Positions 1 through 9,611 are shown, counted from the stretch's first letter. The stretch: 64,000 bases of DNA from Flavobacterium ajazii (GCF_010614725.1 NZ_JAAEHL010000007.1:186001-250000); one strand, 5' to 3'. Notes: generated by a model from the letters alone, not told the origin. Numbers and translations: made by a program.

Positions 1-242
1 GACGCATTTGGTTTTTGGGCTAAGATGTAGATTTGTAATGCATTTTTAGCTTTTAGCCGTTGGCTTTGTCTATTTACCACAAGGGCGAAAAGGCGCAAGG
101 TTTTTTTAGCTATCGGCTTGAGACAATGAACACAAGTTTCTGCTGAAAGCTCATTGCCCACAGCTAATAGTTACGCAGGTACAATTATCTTGAATTCAAA
201 TAATAAAATTCACTCAAAAAAAATAATTTAAAAACTACTATT
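1..242. other. Leading non-coding stretch
   Basis: I see no convincing gene here. The phrases 'cttttagc', 'gggcg..aaggcgcaagg' and 'agttacgcaggtac' recur in related form just after the next two genes, near 3350-3420 and 6095-6170. The two T9SS genes are therefore bordered by related intergenic sequence. The AT-rich run just before 243 probably holds the leader of the first gene. Confidence 0.5.
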
Positions 243-3200
243 ATGGAAAAAAACTACTATTTGAAACAAAAAACACTTTTCACGATACTGATTTTTATTT
301 CATTTCAGACAAATTTTTGGTGTCAATGCGGAACAATTGGTCCTACGGCAAATGAACAACAGATTTATACAAGTTCAGCAACCATTGCTAATTTAACGGC
401 AACAGGTACAAATTTAAAATGGTATGCAGCAGCAACAGGCGGTACAGCTTTGGCAACTACAACGAGCTTAACAAACAATCTAACGTATTATGTTTCGCAA
501 ACGGTTTCTGGTTGCGAAAGTGCCCGAACGCCTGTTCTTGTTCGTAGTATAAGTGAAACTGCACAAACATTATGTGGTACAACGAGCCCTACATTTGACA
601 GTGTAATTACAACGCCAAACCCAGGCACTACCGCTGCTTGGTTTAGTAACAATACGGGCGGTACAGCATTGTCAAATACACAAGCAATAATGAGCAGTAC
701 ATATTATGTTGAACAAAAATGTCCATTGTCTATTCTAACATTAGGGAGTGGCTTTTTAAAACCTTATGTTGTTACAGTTCAGCCTGATGGCAGAATTTTA
801 GTGGTAGATACTTTTAACAACGTAATTAAGCGTATGAACGCTGACGGAACGGATATTGTAATCCTCGGAGGTGGATTTAATTTTCCTGTTTCTGCTGCTA
901 TTCAAGCTGATGGTAAAATTCTTGTGGCAGATTATGGAAACAACGCCATTAAACGAATGAATGCCGATGGAACAGGCATTGTAACAATAGGATCTGGATT
1001 TTTTTTGCCTGCGGGAGTTGCCATTCAAACGGATGGTAAAATTGTGGTGGCAGATTATGGAAACAGTGCAGTGAAACGAATGAATGCTAATGGAACGGGG
1101 ATTGTTACCTTGGGATCGGGCTTTAAACCCAATGGTGTTGCGATTCAAGCCAATGGCCGAATTGTGGTGGCAGACTATGGAAACAATGCCATAAAACGAA
1201 TGAATGCCGACGGAACGGGTATTGTAACACTCGGTTCTGGGTTTAGTAGTCCTACGAATGTTGCAATTCAAGCTGATGGAAAAATTGTGGTGGCAGATTA
1301 TGATAACAATGCAGTGAAACGAATGAATGCCGATGGAACGAATATTGTTACCCTGGATTCTGGGTTTCCAAATCCTTACGGAGTAGCAATTCAAGCTGAT
1401 GGAAAAATTCTGGTGGTTGATGCTGATTATGCCAGCAAAGCTGTAAAACGTATTACAGAGGCTTATAGCACAAATCGTGTACCAGTAAACGTAACTGTAA
1501 ACAATACGCCAGCACCTACCGCTACCGAAACTCAAATTTATACAGACACGTCAACAATTGCTAGTTTAGCAGCAACGGGTACAGGTTTAAAGTGGTATGC
1601 AGCAGCAACAGGTGGGAGTAATTTGGCAACAACAACGAGCCTTACCAACGATGCAACCTATTATGTATCACAAACTGTTTCTGGTTGCGAAAGTACTCGT
1701 ACGCCAATTACCGTTCATAACATAACGGATGGAACTCAAACTTTTTGTAGTATGAGTACCCCAAAAATAGCAAGTTTTATTAGTTCACCGAGTACAAACG
1801 CTACCGTTTCATGGTTTAGTGCCAACACAGGTGGTACAGCACTAACCAGCACAGAGGCATTAACAACTAAACCTTATTATGTAGAGCAAAGATGCCCAGC
1901 TTTTGTTAGCACGCTGGGAAGCGGATTTAAAACCCCTTATAGTATTGCCACACAAACTGATGGCAAAATTCTAATGGCAGACACTGGCAATGCGCTTGTA
2001 AAACGAATGAATGCGGATGGTACTGCCATTATAACGCTAGGTACAGGATTTACAAGCCCATGTGGGATTGCCGTACAAGCCGACGGTAAAATTATTGTGG
2101 CAGATGCAGGCAATAATGCCATCAAACGAATGAACGCTGATGGCAGTAACATTGTAACTCTAAGTACAGCATTTAGTTTTCCTACTGGAGTTGCCATACA
2201 AGCTGATGGTAAAATTATTGTAGCAGATTATAATAATAACGCAGTTAAACGAATGAATGCTGATGGAACAGGCGTTGCAATATTAGGTACAGGATTTAAA
2301 AACCCAAGTGGGATTGCCATACAAGCCGATGGAAAAATTATTGTTGCTGATTTGGGTAATAATACCATTAAACGTATGAATGCTGATGGAACTGGAGTTG
2401 TAACCTTAGGATCGGGGTTTAATAGCCCCAGGGGTGTTGCCATACAAAACGATAACAAAATAGTAATTGCAGATCAAAACAACAATGCCATAAAACGCAT
2501 GAACGCCGACGGAACAGGCATTGAAACATTAGGCAAAGGATTTAAGACACCTTTTGGCGTTGCCCTACAAACAAATGGTAAAATTCTTGTGGCAGATTAT
2601 GGCAACAACGCTCTAAAAAGCATCACAGAGCCCTATAACTCCAACCGTGCTGTCGTAAATGCAATTGTAAATACAACACCAGCACCAACCGTAGCAACAC
2701 CAGTAGCCCATTGCTTAAATGCTTCTCCAGCTGCCTTAACAGCTTCAGGAACAAAATTATTATGGTACACGGCAACTGACCTGTCTGGTAGCAGCACTGC
2801 ACCTACACCTTCAACAACAACTGCAGGAACTACCTCTTATTGGGTAACACAAACAGTAAACGGATGCGAAAGTCCTAAAGAAAAAATTGATGTAGTTGTC
2901 ACTTCAAGTATAAACAACATTGTAACTCTTACCGGGGGCGAATTGGCCGCTAATCAGGAAAATGCAAATTACCAATGGATAAAATGTTCAGACAATTCAA
3001 ATGTTGGTACAAACAGCAGGACGTATTCTCCAATAGTCTCTGATAGCTATAAAGTAATCATCACAATGGGATCTTGTTCGGTAACTTCTGCCTGCACAAC
3101 GGTTTCATCTTTAGGAACAACCGATTTTGAAACCATTACAGGCTTAACAATTTCACCAAATCCAAGCAAAGGCATGATTACAATTCAGTCGAGAACTTCG

Positions 3201-3356
3201 GAGGATTTCCAAATCATTAACCTTAATGGACAGGTTTTGAAATCATTCACAATAAAAGCAGATACAGACAATTTAATTGATTTGCAAAACCTAACCAATG
3301 GTGTGTATATCATTAAAGGGAAAAATAAATCCTATAAGCTGTTGATTGAGAAGTAG
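243..3356 (+). CDS. T9SS-exported Ig-like / delta-60 (NHL-like) propeller repeat protein
   Basis: A 1037-residue cell-surface or secreted protein. An N-terminal signal peptide (about residues 8-28, hydrophobic, ending near Cys-Gln-Cys) is followed by an Ig-like module with the hallmark LKWYAAATGG...YYVSQTVSGCES, seen three times (about 45-105, 425-490, 800-860). Between the modules lie two blocks of about 34-residue units of the form IQADGKIVVADYGNNAIKRM, six to seven per block. These resemble delta-60/NHL repeats and probably form beta-propellers. The C-terminus (about 965-1037) is a type A T9SS sorting domain with LTISPNPSKG, NLTNGVYIIK and a lysine-rich end. Binding partner unknown. The near-identical 102-bp DNA repeats could allow copy-number change by recombination. 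Confidence 0.9.
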   Translation: MEKNYYLKQKTLFTILIFISFQTNFWCQCGTIGPTANEQQIYTSSATIANLTATGTNLKWYAAATGGTALATTTSLTNNLTYYVSQTVSGCESARTPVLVRSISETAQTLCGTTSPTFDSVITTPNPGTTAAWFSNNTGGTALSNTQAIMSSTYYVEQKCPLSILTLGSGFLKPYVVTVQPDGRILVVDTFNNVIKRMNADGTDIVILGGGFNFPVSAAIQADGKILVADYGNNAIKRMNADGTGIVTIGSGFFLPAGVAIQTDGKIVVADYGNSAVKRMNANGTGIVTLGSGFKPNGVAIQANGRIVVADYGNNAIKRMNADGTGIVTLGSGFSSPTNVAIQADGKIVVADYDNNAVKRMNADGTNIVTLDSGFPNPYGVAIQADGKILVVDADYASKAVKRITEAYSTNRVPVNVTVNNTPAPTATETQIYTDTSTIASLAATGTGLKWYAAATGGSNLATTTSLTNDATYYVSQTVSGCESTRTPITVHNITDGTQTFCSMSTPKIASFISSPSTNATVSWFSANTGGTALTSTEALTTKPYYVEQRCPAFVSTLGSGFKTPYSIATQTDGKILMADTGNALVKRMNADGTAIITLGTGFTSPCGIAVQADGKIIVADAGNNAIKRMNADGSNIVTLSTAFSFPTGVAIQADGKIIVADYNNNAVKRMNADGTGVAILGTGFKNPSGIAIQADGKIIVADLGNNTIKRMNADGTGVVTLGSGFNSPRGVAIQNDNKIVIADQNNNAIKRMNADGTGIETLGKGFKTPFGVALQTNGKILVADYGNNALKSITEPYNSNRAVVNAIVNTTPAPTVATPVAHCLNASPAALTASGTKLLWYTATDLSGSSTAPTPSTTTAGTTSYWVTQTVNGCESPKEKIDVVVTSSINNIVTLTGGELAANQENANYQWIKCSDNSNVGTNSRTYSPIVSDSYKVIITMGSCSVTSACTTVSSLGTTDFETITGLTISPNPSKGMITIQSRTSEDFQIINLNGQVLKSFTIKADTDNLIDLQNLTNGVYIIKGKNKSYKLLIEK

Positions 3357-3563
3357 GCTTTTAGCTACTCACCGCGAAGGCATAAGGGCGCCAGATTTTT
3401 TGGAAGAGCTAAAAGCTTTTTTTGGGCAGCTAATCCGCCTTCCGTTCCCGCTTTTTTTTGTTCCGCTAAAGCTCCACAAAAAAAGAGCTCCACTCAAGTC
3501 GGGCTGCGTTGGAATACGTACTCACGAGAAGTGCTCTATAACACTTCACATCTGTAGAAATCC

Positions 3564-3678
3564 GACCTCGAAGAGGTCAAACGTTTATAGCCAATTTTGC
3601 AACGAGAATATGCGACCCCATCGGGATCGAACCACATAAAAAACATTATTTCCTATAAACATTTCATCCCTTGGGATG
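3564..3678. repeat. Cluster of short palindromes (REP-like)
   Basis: The 394 bp between the two large surface-protein genes carry no gene but three different small palindromes. These are GACCTC-gaa-GAGGTC at 3564-3578, CGACCCC-atc-GGGATCG (one mismatch) at 3613-3629, and CATCCC-tt-GGGATG at 3665-3678. Such short dyads are commonly dispersed between Flavobacterium genes. Function is unknown; one of them may act as a transcript end for the upstream gene. Confidence 0.5.
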
Positions 3679-3750
3679 ATGAAAGAAACATCCGACTGTG
3701 TCAGAATGCTAAAAGCCAAAAAATTACTAATACCTTAAAAATAAAATAAA

Positions 3751-6105
3751 ATGTTTAAAAAATTACACTTATTTATTGCCTTATTACTTGTTCCGATGAG
3801 TTTTTGGGCGCAGACTTTTACACAAGGAAATTTGACTTATACCGTAGTTCCGGGCACGACAAACGTGTCTGTGAAAGCAGCAAATGGGTTTGTAACATCG
3901 GTTGCTATTCCTGAATTTGTTACAGATAGCGGCACCAATTATACTGTAACTAGTCTTGAAAGTAATGCTTTTTTATATTGTTCCGGCCTCACTTCGGTTG
4001 TAATTCCGAATTCGGTAACGAGTATTGGAGATTCGGCTTTTGCTAATTGTTCCGGCCTTACTTCCGTTTCGATTCCCAATTCGGTAACGAGTATTGGAGA
4101 TGTGGCTTTTTTTTATTGCACAGGGCTTACTTCGATTGCAATTCCTGATTCGGTAACGAGTGTCGGAGTTTATGCTTTTGCGAAATGTACTGGGCTAACT
4201 TCCGTTTCGATAGGTAATTCGATAACGAGTATTGCAGATTATACTTTTTCTAGCTGTGCGGGCCTAACTTCGATTGCAATTCCTAATTCGGTAACGAGTA
4301 TCGGAGTTTATGCTTTTTCAAATTGCACTGCACTGACTTCGGTTTCGATTGGAAATTCTGTGCTGAATATTGGAAAATATGCTTTTTCAACTTGCACTGA
4401 GCTTAGTTCGATTTCGATTGGAAGTTCGGTAACCAGTATTGGCGATTTTGTTTTTGAATATTGCCCTAATTTGTCTTCGGTTGTAATTCCGAATTCGGTA
4501 ACAACCATTGGCGATTTTGCTTTCCAATTTTCGGGGCTGACTTCGGTGATGCTTGGCAATTCTGTAACCAGTATTGGCTCTTATGCTTTTTCTAGTTGCA
4601 AGAAGCTGGCTTCGGTTGTAATTCCTGATTCGGTAGTGACTATTGGCGATTATGCTTTTCAGAGCAGCTCTGGTCTGACCTCAGTTTCTATTGGTAATTC
4701 GGTTACCAGTATTGAAAAATATACGTTTAATAACTGCACCGGGCTTGTGTCGGTTTCTATTGGCAATTCGGTAAAGAGCATTAGTGAATTTGCTTTTTAT
4801 AGTTGTACTGCACTCACTTCTGTCACCATTCCGAATTCGGTAACGAGTATTGGAATTTTTGCTTTTGCCTTTTCAGGACTTACTGCTGCAACGATTGGCA
4901 GTTCGGTAACGAATATTGGATTTTCGGCTTTTTATAATTGCACCAGGCTTACCTCAATTTCGATTCCGGATTCGGTAACCAGTATTGAAGCTTCTACTTT
5001 TTATAATTGTTCCGGACTTACTTCAGTTTCAATCGGTAATTCGGTAACGAGTATTGCTGAGTCGGCTTTTCAATATTGTTCCAGTTTAGGTTCTATTACG
5101 ATTCCGGATTCGGTAACCAGTATTGGAGCGTCGGCTTTTCATAGTTGCAAAGCTCTGACTTCAGTTGTACTTCCTAATACATTGACAGCTATTCCGGATA
5201 GTGCTTTTTACGATTGTAGTGAGCTCGCTTCGGTTTCAATTCCTAATTCCGTAACGAGCATCGAAAATTATGCTTTCTATAATTGCAAAAAGATTAATGC
5301 GTTTACAATTCCTGGTTCGGTTACCCGCATCGGAACTTATGCTTTTTCTAATTGCACTGGCCTGATTTCGATTTCAATTCCAAACACGGTTACCAGTATT
5401 GGCACAAATGCGTTTTTTGGCTGCACTTCTTTAACCTCCGCCACGATTTCAGAGACAATTACAAGCATTCCGACGAGTCTGTTTCATAACTGCACTAGTT
5501 TGACTTCGATTGTAATTCCAGGCCTGGTTACAAGTATTGGAACAAATGCTTTTAGAAATTGTACGGCGTTAAGCTCTGTTACAATTCCAAATTCGGTTAA
5601 AACTATTGGTTCATTTGCTTTTAATGGCTGCAAAGGTCTCACTTCTATAACGATTCCCAGTTCGGTTACCTCCATTGCCAGAGAAGCTTTTGCGAATTGC
5701 ACCGGGCTAACAGCCGTAACTGCGTTGAATCCAACACCAGTAGTCATCATTGCCAGTGTTTTTGCAAATGTAACTATTGCCGATATTCCGCTCACAGTGC
5801 CTAATGGCAGCGAGATCGATTATCAAACTGCCGATGTCTGGAAGGATTTTAAGTTTACTACACTAGGAAATTCCTCTTTCGGGAAACAAGAAAAAATTTC
5901 TGTGTATCCCAATCCCTCATCAGGAATATTTAATATCGAAACCAAAGAAAACACCTTCTTAGAAGTGTTTGATGTTTCGGGCAGAAAGATAAAATCACAA
6001 AAAGCAACTTCCGAGGCTTCACAAGTGGATTTGTCAAGCTGCAATAATGGGGTTTATTTCTTGAAAACCAATGACGGGACAGCCAAGCTGGTAAAAGGCT
6101 TTTAG
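3751..6105 (+). CDS. BspA-type leucine-rich repeat surface protein, T9SS substrate
   Basis: A 784-residue exported protein. The signal peptide (about 1-20, ending in FWAQ) is followed by some 27 tandem 23-residue LRR_5/BspA repeats of the form LTSVSIPNSVTSIGDSAF from about residue 60 to 680. A T9SS sorting domain closes the protein (about 710-784: VYPNPSSGIFNIE ... NNGVYFLKTNDG). BspA-like LRR proteins are known as adhesins or ligand-binding surface proteins, so a role in attachment is likely but not shown. The gene stands alone. Several repeats are nearly identical at DNA level, so length variation between strains is plausible. Confidence 0.92.
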   Translation: MFKKLHLFIALLLVPMSFWAQTFTQGNLTYTVVPGTTNVSVKAANGFVTSVAIPEFVTDSGTNYTVTSLESNAFLYCSGLTSVVIPNSVTSIGDSAFANCSGLTSVSIPNSVTSIGDVAFFYCTGLTSIAIPDSVTSVGVYAFAKCTGLTSVSIGNSITSIADYTFSSCAGLTSIAIPNSVTSIGVYAFSNCTALTSVSIGNSVLNIGKYAFSTCTELSSISIGSSVTSIGDFVFEYCPNLSSVVIPNSVTTIGDFAFQFSGLTSVMLGNSVTSIGSYAFSSCKKLASVVIPDSVVTIGDYAFQSSSGLTSVSIGNSVTSIEKYTFNNCTGLVSVSIGNSVKSISEFAFYSCTALTSVTIPNSVTSIGIFAFAFSGLTAATIGSSVTNIGFSAFYNCTRLTSISIPDSVTSIEASTFYNCSGLTSVSIGNSVTSIAESAFQYCSSLGSITIPDSVTSIGASAFHSCKALTSVVLPNTLTAIPDSAFYDCSELASVSIPNSVTSIENYAFYNCKKINAFTIPGSVTRIGTYAFSNCTGLISISIPNTVTSIGTNAFFGCTSLTSATISETITSIPTSLFHNCTSLTSIVIPGLVTSIGTNAFRNCTALSSVTIPNSVKTIGSFAFNGCKGLTSITIPSSVTSIAREAFANCTGLTAVTALNPTPVVIIASVFANVTIADIPLTVPNGSEIDYQTADVWKDFKFTTLGNSSFGKQEKISVYPNPSSGIFNIETKENTFLEVFDVSGRKIKSQKATSEASQVDLSSCNNGVYFLKTNDGTAKLVKGF

Positions 6106-6148
6106 CTTCCACCGCAGGGGTGCAAGGATTTTTATCAAAGGCTGAATG

Positions 6149-6346
6149 CTAAAAGTTACGCCGGTACGTACCTAAACGCTGCCCAACCTGAACGGACTGA
6201 AAAAGCAGAAAAAAAGCCTTTTTCACCCAAATGTCTCTGTTGCAAACGGGCAATTTGCGCCCCATAGCGGTTTTTTGATACCCGTGGGGCGCCTCTGGCA
6301 TGACCAAAACGCCTTTGCCTGTGAAAATTAATTTTATGGGTTTCAT
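6149..6346 (-). CDS. Small orphan ORF, 65 aa, doubtful
   Basis: An open frame beginning MKPIKLIFTGKGVLVMPEAP and ending in a basic tail. It has no recognised domain, no signal peptide and no clear promoter. I recall near-identical short frames recurring in intergenic DNA of other Flavobacterium genomes. That would fit either a small conserved protein or a dispersed repeat that happens to stay open. No database was consulted. Confidence 0.3.
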   Translation of the reverse strand: MKPIKLIFTGKGVLVMPEAPHGYQKTAMGRKLPVCNRDIWVKKAFFLLFQSVQVGQRLGTYRRNF

Positions 6347-6407
6347 ACTTTAAATTATTTAGATAATTTGAACATTATTAGTCCACGCGATCGGGAAGTT
6401 TTTCTTC

Positions 6408-7073
6408 TCAATAATTCGTTAACCATTTTTTCCAATTGTTTACTTTATCCCCGTCCAATTCTAAAATGTTCTCATTATCGTTATGGAACGGTTCAAATTG
6501 CCAGTCCTCTGGTCCAAAACAACCAACATTACTCCACCTTGTAATGAAGTCAATAAAATTATTTCCAAGTCGTTTGCCGTGAAAGTCGCTACCATCATGA
6601 CTGAGAAATACAACTGGGAATTCATCTGTCGTCACAGAAGTGTCAAAAGCAATTAAGTCCCCAGTTGCAACTCTGATTATTGGCGTCTTGTTATGCCAAA
6701 CTTTATTGTAGTTGTCGGTTGGGTCGTCAAAACAGCTTTCTACCCAACAATCATATTGTTCTTTCAAATTTCCTAAGTCCTCAAAACTCCAAAGTCCTTC
6801 ATAACCTGCTGAAAATATTTGTCGATATTCTCCTTCAGTTTCCACTCCTTCAATTTGAAAAGAAAAATTTACTCCACCCGAATAGTTAGTTATTACGTCA
6901 ATAAAGTCAGGTGGCAATTTAATTTTCAAGTCATCAATTATCTTGTCAACTTCGTGCTTGCTAACAACTGGTTTAATAACTAAATCGTCAACGATGTCCC
7001 ATTGTCGTTTTTTAGCAATGTCGAGAATCCAGCCCCAATTTCCTTTCCAAATGTCCCAAGTTTTTTTGTCCAT
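6408..7073 (-). CDS. SMI1/KNR4 family protein
   Basis: A 221-residue cytoplasmic protein. Family signs are the KLPPDFIDVITNYSGG segment (about 53-70), the LWSFEDLGNLKEQY turn (about 92-106) and the later RVATGDLIAFDT and PVVFLSHDGSDFHGKRL stretch, followed by FIDFITRW. SMI1/KNR4 (SUKH) proteins often act as immunity proteins against secreted toxins, but no toxin gene lies next to it, so the role is open. It is the first of a same-strand series of unrelated small genes separated by related spacers. Confidence 0.75.
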   Translation of the reverse strand: MDKKTWDIWKGNWGWILDIAKKRQWDIVDDLVIKPVVSKHEVDKIIDDLKIKLPPDFIDVITNYSGGVNFSFQIEGVETEGEYRQIFSAGYEGLWSFEDLGNLKEQYDCWVESCFDDPTDNYNKVWHNKTPIIRVATGDLIAFDTSVTTDEFPVVFLSHDGSDFHGKRLGNNFIDFITRWSNVGCFGPEDWQFEPFHNDNENILELDGDKVNNWKKWLTNY

Positions 7074-7194
7074 TGTCCTATTGTTTTATTACCTGTTGCT
7101 GTATCGTTAAAATTATCGTTAACTTATTTATATACGCTAAAAAAAGCGAGAAATCTATCCGAAATTGGGTCTATATACAAATGTTTGTTATGTT

Positions 7195-7466
7195 TATATA
7201 TTTTCAAAAATCACCAAAAAAGATTACAAAGTACCAAAGAATATCTAGTTACCTCTATCTTTATAAGTTATTTAAAGTCGGGAGACTTTAAGAGGTTTTG
7301 ATTTTATAAGAACATCAAAAAAATGTGCGAAGCCAGAGGCGCTTTCAAAGCTTTTATTTAATGTGTGAGTAAAAGTTCTTTTATTTTGATTGTGTGCACG
7401 AGTGTGACACTCGCGCCAGCTTCGGGGAACACTTCGTAGAGATTGTACAACAGTCACGGTGTTACC
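7195..7466 (-). repeat. Cassette-array spacer, copy A
   Basis: Intergenic spacer containing the conserved core (AAATCACCAAAAAAGATTAC near 7205), the hairpin TTTAAAGTC-ggga-GACTTTAA at 7271-7291, and a tail with 'gtgtgcacgagtgtgacactcgcgccagc' and 'ttgtacaacagtcac'. Related units lie near 9.7, 10.6 and 11.6 kb, and partly near 9.0 kb. Any open frame across it is incidental. Confidence 0.65.
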
Positions 7467-7477
7467 AGTAGTTATTT

Positions 7478-8047
7478 TTAACCGTAATTAAAATAAATAG
7501 TTTTTGAACCATTGCTCAATCCAAAATTAAGAAGGCTAAGGAGATTTCTAAGATCCTGACCCAAATTGTTACCAATATATCCATCACCAGGATTAGTATG
7601 AAAGTTTGAAAAATATTTTTCGATTCCTATAGTATCATAACTTGTTTTATCAAGTTTTTGTTCTAAATTTTCAATCTCTCCGAGTTTTTCGATTAATCCT
7701 ATTAGGTGATTTTTTACTTCTGAAATGTTATTTCCAACTTCAGCATTTTTCTTCAGCATTGATTGTCTTAGGTTCTCTTTTTCATCTTCATCGTCTTCAA
7801 ATTCAAGCATATCTTCAATTTCCCATTCTTCAGCATATTCCTGCATATTGTAAAGAAAAGTAATGTCTACACCAGTTAATTCACCTATTTGGTCAAGTTC
7901 AGGTCTACAATCTTCAACTACGTCTTTTCTGCACATGAAATTACAAAATGTCCTACTTAAATTTGCTACTTCTTGAATTTTTTCAAACTCACCAAGCAAG
8001 TAAATATTTTCCTGATTATCAAAATTTACTGAAATATCTAAACCCAT
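7478..8047 (-). CDS. Hypothetical protein beginning MGLDIS
   Basis: About 189 residues when read from the internal Met at 8047. The frame is open to 8107, but MGLDISVNFDNQENIY looks like the natural start. The sequence is acidic in the middle (DMLEFEDDEDEKENLRQ), helical after it, and ends with GLSNGSKTIYFNYG. There is no signal peptide or membrane segment. I do not recognise a family. It sits in the minus-strand small-gene array with its own flanking spacers. Confidence 0.65.
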   Translation of the reverse strand: MGLDISVNFDNQENIYLLGEFEKIQEVANLSRTFCNFMCRKDVVEDCRPELDQIGELTGVDITFLYNMQEYAEEWEIEDMLEFEDDEDEKENLRQSMLKKNAEVGNNISEVKNHLIGLIEKLGEIENLEQKLDKTSYDTIGIEKYFSNFHTNPGDGYIGNNLGQDLRNLLSLLNFGLSNGSKTIYFNYG

Positions 8048-8107
8048 GATCTGTTTTTTTATAATTACCGGAACGTTCTGCGGCTTTGTGCTGTAGCGGA
8101 AATTCAA

Positions 8108-8362
8108 TGTTAAATATAATAAGAAATTGTAATGTTCCGTTTATTTTTCAAGAAAGAAAAACTAGCCATAGCGCGAGGGCAGGGGGAGTGCGGTTTCAAA
8201 AGTCCACACGAAAGGATTCGTGCGTCATCAGGGGGGATCAGGTTTTCTTTAAAAAAAAATGCCCTAAATGGCTAAACACTATCTAGGGCAGTTCAGTCCA
8301 GAAAGCTTCCGGAAATACTCAAAACTGTAAAACACTTCGGAGAACAGAAGTTCGTCTTTTTT
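8108..8362 (-). repeat. Divergent cassette-array spacer
   Basis: No gene seen. It holds the 'cacacgaaaggattcgtgcg' phrase near 8200 that is also found in the other spacers of this array. A strong dyad, GCCCTA at 8260-8265 and TAGGGC at 8284-8289, could form a transcript-ending hairpin. Confidence 0.4.
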
Positions 8363-8794
8363 TTATTCGAGCATTCTTCTTTTCTGTTCATTAAACTCTT
8401 CCTGAGTTAAAATTCCTTTTTCAAGTAAGCTATGTAATTTTTCCAAGTCATTTGCTAAATCTGATTTCGTTTCATTGTTTGAGCTTTCTAATTCTACTGA
8501 AATTGGTTTTGTAGTTTGTTTGCTTAACAATCTTTTTAATTCTGAATATAAATTTGGAATATTTTTACTCTGTTTTATAAAAATATCACATTCATTTCCG
8601 TTATTATTTACTATCAATGTCAATTGATTTTCTTTTCTTCTTTTTCCACCAATAGCAGCACCAGCTAATAATCCAATTCCTCCTGTCAAAATTCCACCAA
8701 TAATTGCCCCAGTAACCGCTTTTCCTGCAGATCTATAAGATTCTTGATTTAGTCCAACTTCTATGATGTCATCTGGTTTAATAATCTTTTTCAC
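8363..8794 (-). CDS. SHOCT-domain protein with glycine-zipper segment
   Basis: A 143-residue protein. The middle (about 25-50) is a glycine-zipper-like hydrophobic stretch, VTGAIIGGILTGGIGLLAGA, suggesting membrane association. The C-terminus (about 113-143) is a SHOCT helix pair, LEKLHSLLEKGILTQEEFNEQ, typical of short oligomerisation modules. The start is GTG (8792-8794), and it overlaps the stop of the upstream 49-residue frame, which argues for translational coupling. Function unknown. Confidence 0.75.
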   Translation of the reverse strand: MKKIIKPDDIIEVGLNQESYRSAGKAVTGAIIGGILTGGIGLLAGAAIGGKRRKENQLTLIVNNNGNECDIFIKQSKNIPNLYSELKRLLSKQTTKPISVELESSNNETKSDLANDLEKLHSLLEKGILTQEEFNEQKRRMLE

Positions 8795-8940
8795 TGATGT
8801 AATTTAAATTCAACTTCATTTTCTCTGAATTGAATTATAACAGGTTTCTCACCGCTACTAATATCAGGAAATCCCATTTCGTATTTTTCCGAAAATCTCG
8901 GATGCTTAAGTGAATCTTTGAGTGAGTCTAAAAATCCCAT
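8791..8940 (-). CDS. Small protein, 49 aa, coupled to the SHOCT gene
   Basis: A 49-residue frame beginning MGFLDSLKDSLKHPRFSEKY and ending EVEFKLHQ. Its TGA overlaps the GTG start of the SHOCT-domain gene (TGA at 8791-8793, GTG at 8792-8794), a classic coupling arrangement that supports both genes. The N-terminal helix is amphipathic. There is no recognised family. Confidence 0.55.
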   Translation of the reverse strand: MGFLDSLKDSLKHPRFSEKYEMGFPDISSGEKPVIIQFRENEVEFKLHQ

Positions 8941-8949
8941 TTTGATTTG

Positions 8950-9140
8950 TTTTTAAAGTTAATTTTATTTTTAAGAAGAACGTTTTTCGCGATGTTTTAA
9001 TAAATATGACACACAACTTATATACGAAACAAACATTCACTCTTTTATTTCGATTTGTGTGCACTAATGTTACTCTCGCTCCAGCCTGAGAGCAAGGCTT
9101 TTTCAAAAGCCATACGAAAAGATTCTTGTGGGAGCGAGGC
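8950..9140 (-). repeat. Cassette-array spacer, copy B (partial)
   Basis: It shares 'acaacttatatacgaaacaaacattc' with the other spacers. It also shares 'ttttattt.gatttgtgtgcac' and 'ctcgc.ccagc' with copy A, and 'acgaaaagattcttgtgggagcg' with copies C and D. The TTTAAAGTC hairpin is missing here. The open frame running across it is not a gene. Confidence 0.55.
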
Positions 9141-9144
9141 AGTA

Positions 9145-9606
9145 TTAACCTGAAATTTGGCAAATATTTATTGCTTTACCATTTTTAAACTCAATTTCTA
9201 AAATGTCAGGATCAATCCCAAATAATGTTGGTTTAAATCCTAAATAATATTTCCAATTATTGCTTTCATATTTATTGTTTTGCTCACCTAAAATTTCTCT
9301 AACCTGTTGTTTCGTTTTTCCTATTAGTATTTCGCTTTCAATCAAATCTTCAGAAAGTTCATAACGGGTTTCTTTATCGGTCATCCATTTCCTTTTTTCA
9401 AAATCATGTGATGGATAATAGGTAATGCTAAAAATCCAAATTACAATAATCAAAGCGTATAGAATTGGCGCAGAAAAAATGGTCATTATCCAAGTTACAG
9501 CTTTTCTATTTTTCTCATTTTTAATAATTTTCCTTAATAACCATCTCCAAAAGAAGAATAAAGGAACTGCCAGAAAAAGAATAATAAAAGGGACTTCAAT
9601 GCTCAT
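9145..9606 (-). CDS. Small membrane protein with BamE/SmpA-like C-terminal half
   Basis: A 153-residue protein with two hydrophobic helices (about 4-26 and 38-60, the second WIMTIFSAPILYALIIVIWI). A C-terminal soluble part follows, beginning IGKTKQQVREILGEQNNKYE. The 'G-x-T-x-x-x-V-x-x-x-L-G' pattern is that of SmpA/OmlA/BamE-like folds, but there is no lipobox. Role unknown. Confidence 0.6.
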   Translation of the reverse strand: MSIEVPFIILFLAVPLFFFWRWLLRKIIKNEKNRKAVTWIMTIFSAPILYALIIVIWIFSITYYPSHDFEKRKWMTDKETRYELSEDLIESEILIGKTKQQVREILGEQNNKYESNNWKYYLGFKPTLFGIDPDILEIEFKNGKAINICQISG

Positions 9607-9611
9607 TTAGA

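Noticed and set aside
798..1535. 245-codon minus-strand frame
   Set aside because: It mirrors the delta-60 repeats of the plus-strand surface protein; the repeated composition keeps the opposite strand open. The same holds for minus frames at 1937-2458 and 4308-4559.
3346..3639. 97-codon plus-strand frame after the first surface protein
   Set aside because: It starts inside the stop region of the previous gene and runs through short palindromes; no protein features.
8086..8286. 66-codon plus-strand frame
   Set aside because: Lies in array spacer DNA with the recurring 'cacgaaaggattcgtgcg' phrase; the same applies to frames at 7272-7457 and 8906-9163.
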